64,000 nucleotides of DNA from Corynespora cassiicola (GCA_022059125.1 JAEUWY010000004.1:2418001-2482000); one strand, 5' to 3'; positions 33,238-44,837 are shown, numbered from the stretch's first letter. The notes: generated from the sequence alone by a model not told the origin. Made by a program: numbers and translations.

Positions 33238-34729
33238 AAGTTTCATTGCCAGTCGCTTCTATTCGTCATATCATTTTCCCTCTCTTCCCGATGGCTTTAC
33301 TTATAGACTATTATAACCTTGATTTTTTTTCCCCATGGCTCTTAGGCTAGAGACATGGTCAGCAGTAGTCACACATGTCAACGATTTTCTGCCTGTCCAC
33401 ATGTAGATCTTTTTCACGTTTCCTTGGCTCTCTTTTCCATATCAACCTATCCGAATAGTCATTCGCCATGCTTAGTTTTATGTAAAGTTTCAGAATGGTT
33501 TCACAGTTGCCCGCGAAAACGATTTCCGCCACCATTCTGTAGTTGTCATCTCCACAGCAAGATTGAAACTCACGTCTCCCCTCTGCCTGTGCCTCTCTCC
33601 TCGGGTTGGAATGGCGAGGTTAGACCGAACGGAAGTTTCCAGCCAATGCTTGGCTCTGACCACTTGGCCACAGCGGGCGGCCAGCAATCCTTTCAAGGCC
33701 CTGGACATGATTTCCTACGGCGCCCAATCATTGAAAACTCCGGTTGATCATGTCAAACTTTGCGACTGTGTATGCAAGGTGAGCACCATCTCCTGCAGAA
33801 TCACTGATGGATCCGGGTGTTCTGGCATGCAGGGTTCTCGGAACGTCCTCGGAGCTTCTCGTATTCTTTCCTCTGCTCCGTTCTTATCGGCCCTGAGCCA
33901 CCGACGCTCTGTCACCAACAGCCTGTCCATCCGGAACACCCGTGAATGAAGGCCTGATTTTCGATTGAAGAATTCCATACTAGCTTAGTGTCAGCCGAAG
34001 ATATGCGGCAACTATAGCATGGCGAGATCCGTCGATTGTGATGGCAAATGTGAACTGCAGTATATAGTGCGCAGACCCTTGCTGCAAAGCAGACCGCGAA
34101 CAGCTGACCGTCAACTGATGCACGCTTGTGGCACGCCGGTATCCCACCCCCAAGCTCTCAGCGTCGCAGCACAGGTACCTGGAAAGCAATATATCTGGGC
34201 TCACACCATTGGACTCCCAAAGCCCCGCGGACCTTGCAGGATCCATGATTCCGTTGCGGGCACCAACAAGCTCGAGTCAGTGCAGCTTCAAAAAGCTCTC
34301 GAGGAAGGGATGCAGCTGAACGAGGGGCAGTGCAGCCCTCATTGTGGGCGCTTACAGCGTCGAGGCGCGAATCAGACGCGTATAAGCTCAGGGAATAAGC
34401 GAACGGGTGAGGTTTAGAGACGCAGCTAAGGAGCTGTTGGGTGCGGGCAAGGCTCTGGCGCCGCTGAAAAGGTCGTCGAATGCAGGGTCGGACGGCACGT
34501 AAACGACTCTATCCGCACCTCCAGCCTGGTTGATGTTCCGACACCACACTCTGCTCTGAAAAAGCAATGCCGTGAACGACTGTGGAGAAAGACGCTCGGG
34601 ATCCATGCGGACGTGACCTGCACATCGCATCGCTACCCCACGAACGGCCCCGCGAGCCAGACGCAGCCCTACGCCCAGGCGCCCAACTCCGCATCAGGGT
34701 CCAAACAGGACGGATCCCCAGACGTCGAC
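33238..34729. other. Intergenic
   Basis: 3' flank of the POT gene and 5' flank of the PLP-enzyme gene. Open frames of 60-130 codons are present on both strands but none shows a motif or consistent splice structure. Confidence 0.45.
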
Positions 34730-36261
34730 ATGGATGCGGGTCTGTCCAAGCGCGTTGAGAACGCGCTCAAGGACATTGTCCCGAGGAACGAATGCCATGC
34801 CCCGCCGCGCGGCTACGATGCCAGCACGGCCATTGACCTATCGTCTGCGCAGAATGAGGTTCTCCGCCCTGAACTGTTGGAGTTCTTCAAGACTGTAGTG
34901 GAGACCAAGATGAGCGAAAAGGTAGCGCAAGCCCGACCCAATGCTCCACCAATCCGCCCGCTCAAGATGGAACGTCAATTGATCATTGCGACTAGGAGTT
35001 TGAAATGCCAGAGTCGGGAGGCGGAAACGCTGCTTTACGCGCCGCAGTGGCACACTTCTTCAACACGTACTTCAAACCGATCCATCCCGTGACCCGAGAT
35101 CACCTCGTCATCACCGCGGGTGCCAGTGACGCCATTGAATCCGTCATCCAATCCGTATGCGACGACGGAGACGGCGTCATTGTGCCAGGGCCATATTGGT
35201 GTGCGTATACCCACCGCTACCACCCATCCCGACCTCGGCCAAAGCCATGCTAATAGCCCACAGTCGGCTTCAACCCCCTCCTCCGCCTCCGCGCCAACGT
35301 CTCCATCATCCCCGCCCAGCCCCCAACCTACCAAAACTACGACAACTACCTCCTCCCCTCGCTCCAGGCAGCCTACGACTTCTCCCACGACAAGGACCGC
35401 ATCAAGGCTGTCCTACTCTGCAACCCGCACAACCCGCTGGGAAGATGCCTGCCCAAGAAGGCCATCATCGAGTGCATGGAGTTCTGCTTCGAGCGCGGGC
35501 TCCACCTCATCAGCGACGAGATCTACGCCCTGTGCCGCCTCAACGGCGCAAAGGGGGATAGATTCGTCAGCGCTTTGGAGCTGCTGGAGCCGCTCGTGCC
35601 CTCAGGCGCCGTGAAGGTGGATCCAAGCCGGGTGCACGTGATATGGAGTCCGAGCAAACTCTTCGGATCGAGTGGCTTCAGAATCGTACGTCCCCCCCTT
35701 CTCCCTTCCTCTTTTTCTCTCCCTTTGGACAACCTAGCAGCCACAGTCAACACACATCCGCGCCTCGGCGACCTAAGCTGATAACGAGCACAGGGCTGCA
35801 TCCTCTCCCAGCAAAACCCGCCCCTCCTCCACGCCCTCTCCCTCCTCACCGCCTCCCACGCCCCCAACCCCTCCGCCCTCTACCTCTCCTCTCTCCTAAC
35901 CTGGACCCAGCTCCCCACGCTGCTCGCCCTCAACTCGGAGCGCCTGACCGCCTCCTTCTCCCTGCTCGCCACTTTCTTCCGCGAGCACGACGTCGAGTTC
36001 ATCGCGCCGACGGACGGGCTGTTCGTGTTCGCGCGGCTGGCGCGCAACGCGCGGTGTGTCGAGGAGGAGAGGAGGTTCTGCGACAGGCTGGCGCTGGGCG
36101 GGGTGAGGGTCGGAGCTGGGAGCTGGTTCAAGGGGGTGGAGAGGGAGTATGGGTGGGCGAGGGTGAGGTTTTCGGTAAAGGTGGAGGAGATGAGGACGGT
36201 GGTGGGGATGCTGGCACGGTTTATGGCTAGGGAGGCGGCGGTGGAGATTGGGCAGGATTGA
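34730..36261 (+). CDS. Class I/II PLP aminotransferase, 1-aminocyclopropane-1-carboxylate synthase-like
   Basis: Fold-type I PLP enzyme; relatives in fungi are annotated as ACC synthase-like but many act as aminotransferases. Exons 34730-34921, 34996-35200, 35264-35685 and 35794-36261 give 428 residues. Seen: N-terminal LSKRVENALKDI, YxxS-like entry PESGGGNAALR, ITAGASDAIE, GPYWFGF (stacking aromatic, across intron 2), CNPHNPLG (Asn), SDEIYA (Asp and Tyr), and SPSKLFGSSGFR with the Schiff-base Lys264 just before the third intron. All PLP contacts look intact. Exons 3-4 are markedly C-rich. The start is the first ATG in the frame. It lies 1.5 kb beyond the POT gene, same strand; PKS-cluster membership is possible but unproven. 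Confidence 0.87.
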
Positions 36262-37741
36262 TTGAGGAAGTTTTTTCGGCTGTTTTTTTTTTCGAGAGGG
36301 GGAAGGGGGGTCGTAATCTTTCTTTCTTTTTTTCTTTTTTTTTCCCGGAGGGGTTGGGGCGTATGGACGCTATTTGGGGATTTCAGTGGAGAGCAAAAGG
36401 ATTCATGTTTGTTCTAGCGGTTCCGAGTTTCCTCCCCTGTTGCTCTCTTCTTTCTCTCTCTACTATACAACCCAGGAAACAAAACTCCGAGTACTGCCCA
36501 TGTGTCCCATGTGTCCTTGCAGACAGTGTTCTAATCTATCAAGAAAGAGAGGTCTGGTCCTGCCAAAAATCCAACCGTTCTGCTTCCAACTCTGGAACTT
36601 GGTGAGGGGTTCCATGTCAGAAGGCATTGTGAGCAGGGATCCTCCTATGCTCTATCCGGAGCTGCTGCTTCCTTGTCCTGCAGTCCCGGGAGATACAGAG
36701 CTGGAACTCGAGCCCGCGGTAGGGTTCGATTGGGTGTTTCCCCCGCCAGCTGTCGAAGTCATGCTCGAGGTTTGCGGCGGAAAAGTGCCAGAGACGGGGT
36801 GGTTGGGATCGGAGTTTGCGGCGAGATTGGAAGCAATGGTGATGAACATGATGCTGACTTGAAAGATTGAGCTTTAAACAAAACAAAAATGAGAAAGACT
36901 TGTTATAGATGCAGATTTTGAGCAGGTGAGAGTGTTCTGTTGAGCTTTCCTGTGTATTTGGTTGCTGATACTACCGAGTTCAAGACGGTTCCAATTTATA
37001 CTTTTCACTTGTCTAACAGAATGATGACCAAGGGGGCAATATTATATCTCGGATGCTTCCCATTGTCTCGTATGAGCTATCAACGTGGATGTCCTGGGGC
37101 GGAACTCCTACGGCGTGCTATTGAGATATGCTCTGGTCCCTGACTAAGTGGGCCAGCTGAAAGTCGGAGCCCTCCTACTCATTTTTATTGCTCAAGATGG
37201 CTCCGGACTAAGCGCGGAGAACCACGAAGCTGAGGGTAGGGCGCGGACGAGGGTCAAAAGTTGACGCTCGAGCCGGTCTTGGCCTGCTGACTTTCCCGAT
37301 TGGGCAACACATGATCATGGAAACCGTAGTTTTGCTTGACCGGCATCCGGGACGCGCAATGGGATGATGGGGTTTATCATGTCAGGTACGCCTCATGGTA
37401 CTCGGAATAGGAAGCAACTAGGTCAGCAGGCTCAATTGTTCGTTGTAGTTTCGCATTCTACATTCGTTTACCTGTTTAGGGCTTCCAGCCGGGTGGCGAA
37501 GCATGACTTATCTCCTTCCTTGTGGCACTGCTCCTGCTTTCAAAATTTCCTGGGAGAGCTCTACGCCCACTTTGCGCATCTTTGTAGTGAAGGCTCAATT
37601 TTTTATAATGCCAAAAATATGGTCTTGAGGTGTCTTGGATATGAGCTACGACTTAAGCTCGTTTTGCGCTGTTGACTGCTAGCTATAAAACTATTCTGAA
37701 CGGCCAAAAAATAATGCAGATTGCAATTGTTAGATGATTGC
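36262..37741. other. Intergenic
   Basis: Starts with poly-T and purine tracts after the PLP-enzyme stop. One doubtful 65-codon gene is listed separately. From about 37.5 kb it is AT-rich up to the tRNA. Confidence 0.45.
36652..36849 (-). CDS. Possible small Ser/Gly/Thr-rich protein
   Basis: 65 codons, unrecognised. The translation begins MFITIASNLAANSDPNH and is Ser/Gly/Thr/Pro-rich to the end (GGGNTQSNP, then a run of five Ser). The composition resembles short linkers of cell-surface proteins, but there is no clear signal peptide. It could equally be chance or a terminal exon of a missed gene. Low confidence. Confidence 0.22.
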   Translation of the reverse strand: MFITIASNLAANSDPNHPVSGTFPPQTSSMTSTAGGGNTQSNPTAGSSSSSVSPGTAGQGSSSSG

Positions 37742-37746
37742 AAAAA
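37742..37746 (-). terminator. Pol III terminator of tRNA-Thr
   Basis: T5 on the minus strand, five bases after the tRNA discriminator base. Confidence 0.6.
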
Positions 37747-37750
37747 GAAA

Positions 37751-37833
37751 TGCCCACTATCAGAATCGAACTGATGACCTTATCATGGCTTTGCAGCTAC
37801 TAGTGATACGCTCTACCACTGAGCCAAGCGGGC
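37751..37833 (-). tRNA. tRNA-Thr(AGT) with an 11-nt intron
   Basis: The acceptor stem GCCCGCT pairs with AGTGGGC (one G-U). The D arm is GCTC/GAGC with AGTGGTA. The anticodon stem is TATCA/TGATA around an 18-nt interval, that is a 7-nt loop plus an 11-nt intron at the canonical position after base 37; the loop reads CT-AGT-A, so anticodon AGT (Thr). The T arm is ATCAG-TTCGATT-CTGAT. A and B boxes are recognisable and a T5 terminator follows. No CCA is encoded, as expected. Confidence 0.9.
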
Positions 37834-38404
37834 TGAACTTAAGTCCAGACGCTGGGAAGATAGGAAAATGGCACACAAAAAGGTATATATTAGCAAGATA
37901 ACTACGAGTAGGCCATGTTATGAAACTCACACATGGCGGTGAACAGACATGCCCGCCCGGGCCGATGAGGTGCGACATGTGGAGCTCTGACATCCAACCG
38001 TGCAGAGCGGTAAAGGCGGGGCAGATTGGCTGTGAGCCAACGCCGCCACAGGCAAACCACTGGAGAATGCCCCAATTAGGACAAAACCGAGCAGGTCGAG
38101 CGCGGGCTGAGCCCCTGGGGGTCCGTTGGAAGCGGGACACAGCGCCTTTTTTTTTCCCATTTGAGCAATCTGCGTACAATTCAACACTCTTCATATTCGC
38201 ATTCGCGTCTGCTGTTGCTGTTGCTATTGCTATTGCTACTATCCAAAAACCACTACTACCAATCTCCAGCTTCCCAGGACTCCAAAGCACGTCCAGGATC
38301 TGCCAATCTTGTGCCAGTCGTGCACGATCCCACCCCTTTCGCCCACCATGCACCTTGACTCCCAACCTCCGCGACGCCCCCAAAACCCCACCTCCTCTGC
38401 CTAG
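37834..38404. other. Intergenic with trinucleotide-like tract
   Basis: No gene seen. It holds a GTTGCT/ATTGCT tract at about 38209-38240 and a T9 run near 38150. Confidence 0.4.
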
Positions 38405-39733
38405 TCAGCCATCATCAAACTCCAACAAGAAGCTCTTCTCGACCATGATGCCATGAAAGCCCAGCGACTCCTCGACCGACTCCACCGACCGCGTACTAGA
38501 CCCGCTAACGCTCTCGGCCCCATCATCGCTCTCCTCCCACGCATCCCCCGCCTCGCTCTCCCCCTCCTCGTCGCCCGACCGCGCCGCCATCCACTCGGCC
38601 CGCTGCTCCACCGCCTTGCGCGCCTGCCACTCCTCGTACCGCCTCCGCACCCGCTGCAGCTCCTCCATGAGCCGGATCTCGGCCTCGGCGACGTGGACGC
38701 CCTTTTCCTTTGCGTCGGCGCGCTGCGGCGACATGGGCGAGGTGAGGGGTACGGGGACCTCGACGCCGCTGGTGTAGTAGTCTGCCGCGTCGTTGTTCTC
38801 CGAGTCGGCCAGGGGCGTGTCTCTTCGCTCGATGATGACAGGTCTCTGGGGCGTGGGCGCGGACGTGGACTCCGGGCGTTCCGGGCTCGAGGTCACGCTT
38901 GGGGCGGGATGGGGCGGTGATAAAGGGGAGGGGCTGGCGATGGAGGAGCAGGGCGAGTCGGGGATCCAGACCCATTTGCCACGCACGGGGATTTCAGTCG
39001 GTATCACGGCAAAGTGCGGCGGAGGCGGCGGCTGCTGCTGCTGCTGCTGCTGCTGGTGGTGGCGCGTGCGGTCGACGAGCTCGGCCGTCCACGGGCTGGG
39101 AGCTTCACATGAGGGCTGGTGTGGTGGTGGTGGGGAGGTGGGCGGCGACTGGGGAGAGAAGCGCGAGGGCGCCGTCTCTGGATTCGGCGACTTGAGTTCG
39201 GGCGTCGCGGGGGTGATGCGGAGGTCTACGACGGATTGCGGGCGCGGCGTTGGGCATTGCGATGTTGATGCAGTCGGGCTCTCGATGCCTAATTTGAGCA
39301 TTGCGCTCGCGCCCAGGTCTAGAGGTGCGGGGGCGGGAGCTCGCACGGCGGTCGCTATCCTGCTGAGGTCCGAGTCGCTCGCTGTGGCTTCATCGCCCCG
39401 GTATATGGCCGTGGGCGTCCTGGCCAACTTCAAGCCATCGCGACTCTCACTCTCGGTATACTGCGGCGGCGGCGGGCTGGGTGGGGGAGGGGGAAGAAGC
39501 AGGTTCAGGCCCAGCTCCTCCATGGCAGGCGAAGGGGATGGGAAGGGCGCGGGTATCGAGGCAGAACGCGGTGGTGCGAGAAAGGTCTGGTGGGCGTCTA
39601 TGGTGAAGTAGCCATTGGTGTCTGACTCCAGGGCATATGCGTGTGCTTCACATCCGCAGTCGTGGACATTGGGATCCTTGTCCTTGTGGTGTCTTCTGAA
39701 CTTCTGGTACATTTTGCGGGACGTGAGGATCAT
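38405..39733 (-). CDS. Proline/serine-rich disordered hypothetical protein with polyQ
   Basis: Single exon, 442 residues, unrecognised. The N-terminus MILTSRKMYQKFRRHHKDKD is basic. Then follow about 300 residues rich in Pro, Ser and Thr with PPPPPSPPPP and a Q8-P5 tract. A helical charged segment near residue 350 (LMEELQRVRRRYEEWQARK) looks like a short coiled coil, and the tail is acidic Ser/Glu-rich. A KWVWIPD motif sits mid-protein. The ATG at 39733 was chosen as the first ATG; the frame is open a further 78 bp upstream from a TTG codon only. Probably a scaffold or regulatory protein; no function can be given. Confidence 0.65.
   Translation of the reverse strand: MILTSRKMYQKFRRHHKDKDPNVHDCGCEAHAYALESDTNGYFTIDAHQTFLAPPRSASIPAPFPSPSPAMEELGLNLLLPPPPPSPPPPQYTESESRDGLKLARTPTAIYRGDEATASDSDLSRIATAVRAPAPAPLDLGASAMLKLGIESPTASTSQCPTPRPQSVVDLRITPATPELKSPNPETAPSRFSPQSPPTSPPPPHQPSCEAPSPWTAELVDRTRHHQQQQQQQQPPPPPHFAVIPTEIPVRGKWVWIPDSPCSSIASPSPLSPPHPAPSVTSSPERPESTSAPTPQRPVIIERRDTPLADSENNDAADYYTSGVEVPVPLTSPMSPQRADAKEKGVHVAEAEIRLMEELQRVRRRYEEWQARKAVEQRAEWMAARSGDEEGESEAGDAWEESDDGAESVSGSSTRSVESVEESLGFHGIMVEKSFLLEFDDG
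39032..39055 (-). repeat. (CAG)8 microsatellite encoding polyglutamine
   Basis: Eight perfect CAG codons within the Pro/Ser-rich gene; such tracts are usually length-polymorphic. Confidence 0.85.
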
Positions 39734-41200
39734 GATTGCTCTCCGGAAGAGGCCTCCGGATGCAAGCAATGGAGCGGGTAGGTACAAGGTACAAGTAGGG
39801 AGCTGGAGCAAAGATGCCAGATAATTGCAAAGGCGCGCCTGTTTCCAGTCAAACTCTGAGCAGGACGGCGAAACGTGTTGGGAGGGGAAAGCACATCACG
39901 ATTTGGCGCGAAGGGCCTGGAGTTTAGTAGGAGAGGGTGGCGGGCCAGCTAGGCGTATGCTAGCCCTCCCATCGGCGTCTTGCGGTCCTACAAGGACGCT
40001 TCCACCCTCTCGTGGAAACTGTCGACACGCTTCTTCTGCATGTCCAGCGCCCCGCCTTCGTCGAGGGAAGGTTTGCGGAGGTCAGGAGCCACGAGCTAAC
40101 GGCATGATGACGCTAGCGGAGGCCATGGCTTAGCCGTGAACAGGTTAAAACAAGGGCACGAGCATGGATCGAGCGTTTGAAACAGGAAGCTTCAACGAGC
40201 TTGTGTGGGGGTTGGGGTAGTGGAGTGGCCTCCGCCCCGCCGCATTGGTGCGCGGATCGGCCCTAGAGAGCCATGTTTCGCCGTAAAAGTTTGCAGCACG
40301 TTCTGCTTCAGACATCCGAGTGTCAACTTGTTCCACGGTATTGCGGTCAAGCCGGCCAGGTAGGGGTGTGGTGGTGAGCACTTTGACCGCTCTCCCGCTG
40401 TCGTGGGATTGCGAATGCGGGTACGCTGCATCCCACCACGTTCGCCCAAACCTAATCTTCCTAGCTTGACCAAACACATTCGAGCTTCTCTTGGATCAAC
40501 CAACACCAAGCGTACACGATGCCTGCCATGGGGCTTCTGGAATAATTCCGGCCCAAGAAGGCCCCTTATACTGGCCGAGCCGCACCCTACGGGCTTGCGA
40601 GTCGAACATTCCATACATACAGCGCATGTGGGAGCCACGAGTCACGCATGCAACTAGGCTGCAGCTCTCCGATCAATATCCTCCTAACCCTCGTGCCGAT
40701 GACCAGAAGAAGGTTTGTACCCTCAGAGAGAATGGCTGCAATTGGGGCCTCGCCTTTAGTGTCTGCCACTCTCCCGTACAATAATGCCGCAGAACCTGAC
40801 GGACCCCAGGCAAGCATGGCCCCCAATCTTATCTGGATTGCGGTTACGGGATTGAAAACGGAAACCATGGTCATCGTGGCGGTTGTACTACGTGATCAAG
40901 GGCCCCGTACGGAGGACAAGAATCCTGCCCAGCGCTTGCAGAGAGATTGAATTTCCTAATCGGGCGACACAAGTCAATCAATGGGCCAGCCTCGCGGATT
41001 GTATGGATGATCGCACGTCCACCATTACTTGGCGGCGTCACGAGTCTTTCTTCCGAGTACCTCCCCGGGATATCGTTGGGGGCGCTTCAAATGCTGTACA
41101 ACATGCGGTGATTAGACCTTAGTAATCAGATGAGATGAGCCCTTTGACATTGCGGGTGCTCGTACTGATCGTTCAACCACATTTTCCTTCAAGCATCATT
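39734..41200. other. Intergenic
   Basis: Upstream regions of the Pro-rich gene (minus) and the lectin-like gene (plus). Long open frames on both strands overlap one another and have no motif; none called. Confidence 0.45.
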
Positions 41201-42599
41201 ATGAATGCTCCTGTGAGTGCTGGCGCCGCTTCATTCCATTTTCTAACATGTCCAGATGCTAGTTGATGCAGAGTACCCATTCAAGCAAGTCGTTTCCGAC
41301 CCACAAGACGAGAAACAAGTCATTGGGGCAGATGGTGACAAAGCCCTCCTCGAGTGCGCCAATGTTGCGCAGTCCTTTGCCAAAGACCCTAAGAAACTTA
41401 AAAAGATACTGTGGATTCTAGCTGCAGTTGCGATAGCAGCCATTGTTAGTGCAGTGGTCGCGCCAATAGTCATCACCCAACACCGCCAACCTGACCCGTC
41501 GAAATACACGGAACCGGAAACGGAACCTGCGGAAACGGAAAGGGGCCCAGAATCCAATGACACACATTATTTGCTCACGCAGGCCAACCATTCACTCGCT
41601 GCCACATCGTATTCAGTAGCCTCAATATTCCAGGCACGGCTTGTCTACCAAACTGGAGACGGCTATCTACAGGCCGTGGAATTCAATGCCTCGACGGGCT
41701 TGTGGAAAGCTTTGGCAGGAAACTTTACAAAAGCCAAACCCCACACCCCTCTCGCTCTCACAAGTGTCATCAGACAAAACGTTGGCGATATACAATTCAA
41801 TGCATTTTACCTTGACGAACAAAACCGCATTTGCGAGTGGATATGGAATTCTCAAGTTAGCAGCACTGGCAAGGCCGGGGTTCTTGATGAAAAGAATGTC
41901 ATCACTCATCTCGGTTCAAAACTGGCCGCGTATTGGCCAATCGTTCTCTATACCGATGCCGTCGGGCAGCTGCGAGAGCTGTATTGGCAGGATGATTGGA
42001 AAGAACGAGACGAACCGCTATCGTCGGAACAGAACCTGTCAACGTCCGAGGGAGGAGCCATAGCGATAGTGCCGGCTTCTAGTCTCGCCTGGAGTATGAA
42101 CGTCTTCTTCCGAGGCGCAGGAGGCACACTCCGCCAATTCAGTCGGAACAGCACGGGGCAGTATAAGACAGATCGTGCGTATATACACCTAGCTTATCTA
42201 TGGTCCCAGAGCTAATGTTGCCCCCTTTTAGCTGCCATGCTCTCACATCCGATTCCGGAATGGTCCTCCATTTCGTCTTTCGCATTGCCGAACGTTCCCA
42301 ACTCACGATTGCTAGACACCTTCTTCCTTTGCCAAGATGTGTCTGACAATATTGCAGTTCGTCGACTTGAGGGCGCCGATCCAGCTTGGAAGGGCAACAG
42401 CTCGCCCGTATCGTTTCAAAACGCCGAGAAGCAGACAGGTATCAGCTGTACTACAATGTATACTGGTGAAGGCTCAATGATGACACACGGCTCCCAGATG
42501 CCGAGGTGCTATTTTGTCGTAGATGGCAAGATAAGAGAGGTGGAGCTAGATTATGCGACCAAAGACTTTAGACTCTTGGGTGATATAAAGCTTAGTTGA
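41201..42599 (+). CDS. Single-pass membrane protein with fucose-lectin-like extracellular domain
   Basis: Predicted type II-like surface protein. Exons 41201-41212, 41256-42174 and 42232-42599 give 432 residues. A cytoplasmic N-terminus of about 50 residues ends in KDPKKLKK, followed by one hydrophobic helix (ILWILAAVAIAAIVSAVVAP), a Glu/Pro/Thr-rich stalk, and a domain of about 320 residues with repeated blades of the fungal fucose-specific (AAL-type) lectin propeller: LVYQTGDGYLQAVEF, YLDEQNRICEWIW, YTDAVGQLRELYW and so on. N-glycosylation sequons are frequent. The 12-nt first exon (MNAP) has a good GTGAGT donor and CTAAC branch; the alternative is that translation simply begins at 41256. 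Confidence 0.75.
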
Positions 42600-43860
42600 C
42601 AAGCAGGTTGATCGATCTTCTGCGCAGGTAGAGACCCAGTCATCATGCGATTATCCCTACTTACATTGGTACTTTTTATATAGTGTGTGATTGCAGATAC
42701 CCAAGCAGGCTCTTGAGATTTTGATCAACATTTCGGAAAGTGTTTCGCCTTACCTGCGGAGATTTCTACGATCGCGTCATTGCACTAGGTCTCTTTGAGG
42801 ATACGGAGTATATTTCTACCATCTTGTGAAGCATTGTTGGGCTGTTGTGCGATGCAATCTAACTTTGTGCAAAGTCTCGTATATTACCGTTTACATCATT
42901 GATCACCGTTTACTGGAGTTCTAGAACCAAGAGTGATGAAAGGAAGCTTCCGAGGCACGGACGAACAAGAAGATCCCAGGATCTGGTAGGTATTTCCGGA
43001 CAGACGTCTGGGTGAGGTTAAAATAGCCCGACCGGTGTCATCCGGTCTTTCGACAACCTCCCTACCTCCCTGTTTGGGAAATTAATCCACGTGACTAGGC
43101 TACTTCCGTTCATTAAAGTTACCTAAACACCCCAGATTCAATGCCGCATCCCGAATCGCGTGACATAGTTCCGGCAATCAAGATGATTGATTCATTCGAA
43201 TACTGTCTGAGCGGGCAAAGCCTGGTCCGCGTCCAAGTGTTTGGATGACAGGTGGGTCGCATTCGGAATCGGCTTGTTTCGTAGTTTGATCGACATCTAG
43301 GTTGATAACTCGTGGATTTTCTAGCACCAACCACCAAGCAACTTGAAGAAAATCCTCCGTAGCCTGTCGGAGTATATTGGGTTGGATGCTAATGCGCACG
43401 AGTCTGGGGTGCATATATTGAAATGAATGCACATGCATATGAGGCGCCTCTCCCCGCAGTTTGGTTGCTCCCAGAGTGGCGGCATCACAGTTCCGTCCCT
43501 TGATGGCATCACCCAGAGGTTTCTCCGTTTCAAACATTTTCTGCCAAGGCGCGCACGTACTAACTGTGTGCCACGCCGTTTCTTGGAAGAGGCGCTATAA
43601 TCACTGCGAAACGGCCGTAGGAAATAAGGCTCAAATGAGGTCGGTGAGCGCCAATGCAACCCTACTAGCCTAGCATCCATGTATCCAGAACCGACCATGG
43701 TAATATTTAAAAGATGGCCTTGCTAGGCCTTTGATGGTCATCCAAGTCGATCCTCCGCTTTCAACCATCACTCTTTCCAAGTCTCTCTTTTCAAGTCAGC
43801 CCATTTGATTAACAAACATTTCGGTGCCGGCACCTACTCTCGTTCTATCTTTTTACCAAA
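42600..43860. other. Intergenic
   Basis: Promoter of the metalloprotease; TATTTAAA at about 43705 is a TATA candidate. Two overlapping minus-strand open frames (43178-43537 and 43321-43698) are unconvincing. Confidence 0.45.
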
Positions 43861-44837
43861 ATGAAGTCCACCATCGCTCTCTCTACCCTTGTTGCCAGCG
43901 GCCTCGCTGCCAGCATTCCCGCTCACCTTAAGCGCACCCCACAGCCCGTCTGCCAGTTCGAGCCCTCCCCCTTTGAGTTCCACGAGGAGGATGCCTGGTC
44001 CAAGATTACCTCCAACGGGAAGCGCGACCTGAACGAAAAGACCTGGAACCCCCCCTCCAACCTCGCCACCCCCCTCGAGGAAGTGTGGAAGCACCAGGTC
44101 GACACATACTCCGACGCCCTGGGCTTCAAGAACTACGGCTACGACCAGGTCATGGCCGGCAAGGGCAAGCTCAACTTCTGCGTACGCTGGGAGGGCAACG
44201 CAAAGGTCAGCAAGGCCCAGCGCGACCAGACCAACGCCGCCATCAAGCGCCAATACAAGAAGTGGATCGACGTGCTCGCCGGCTTCGAGGGCTTCCCCTA
44301 CGACACCGTCGACGTGAACGTCGTTGGCTGGGCCGTCAACGACAAGAGCATCCTCGAGGGCGATGTCTCCGACATCCAGGTCTACACCGACAAGGACGGC
44401 GGCGGTATCCCCCAGTGCGCCGAGAGCTGCGGTCGCTTCTTCCACCAGGACAACGACTACAGCGGCTGCGCTGCCGGCGCTGACCGCCACTACGGTACGT
44501 CTCTCCTCTCCCAACCACCGTCTGACCGATCCTCATACTGACTCTACCCACAGACCAATCTCTCTGGCTCACGCCTGGCATGCAGGGAGGTGCCGGAGGC
44601 GACTGGGGCCAGCGCATCGGCCAGGAGTACTTCTTGCAGAACATCGACGCCGACAACATCCACATCCTGCTCCACGAGATTGGCCACACCTTCGCCCTCG
44701 ACGACTTCTACGACTGGACCCCTACCGGCGTCCAGAACTTCATCATGTTGGCGGGTAGCGCGACCGAGATCACCGAGTTCGATGCTTGGATGGCGCGCGA
44801 CTGGTGGAGGAACCTCAAGTCCAGGTACAGCTTGTAA
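43861..44837 (+). CDS. Secreted zinc metalloprotease with HEIGHxxxxxD motif
   Basis: Predicted extracellular zincin. Exons 43861-44494 and 44554-44837 give 305 residues. The signal peptide is about residues 1-17 (ends GLAAS), followed by a possible dibasic-processed pro-segment (LKR near 25). Zinc site: His252-Glu253-Ile-Gly-His256 with Asp262 six residues on (HEIGHTFALDD), matching HExxHxxxxxD zincins. Cys pairs in PQCAESCGRFF and YSGCAAGADRHY suggest disulfides. Codon use is strongly C-ending, unlike the AT-rich neighbours, consistent with high expression. A related group in fungi is often annotated simply as neutral zinc metallopeptidase or cellulose-binding-like; no substrate can be given. 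Confidence 0.85.

Noticed and set aside
38793..39611. 272-codon plus frame inside the Pro/Ser-rich gene
   Set aside because: Gly/Cys-rich shadow of the CAG and proline codons on the minus strand.
40192..40638. 148-codon minus frame upstream of the lectin-like gene
   Set aside because: Cys/Arg/Pro-mixed composition with overlapping frames on both strands; no motif.
43178..43698. Two overlapping minus frames before the metalloprotease
   Set aside because: Different frames cover the same bases with no splice logic; they lie in the promoter region.
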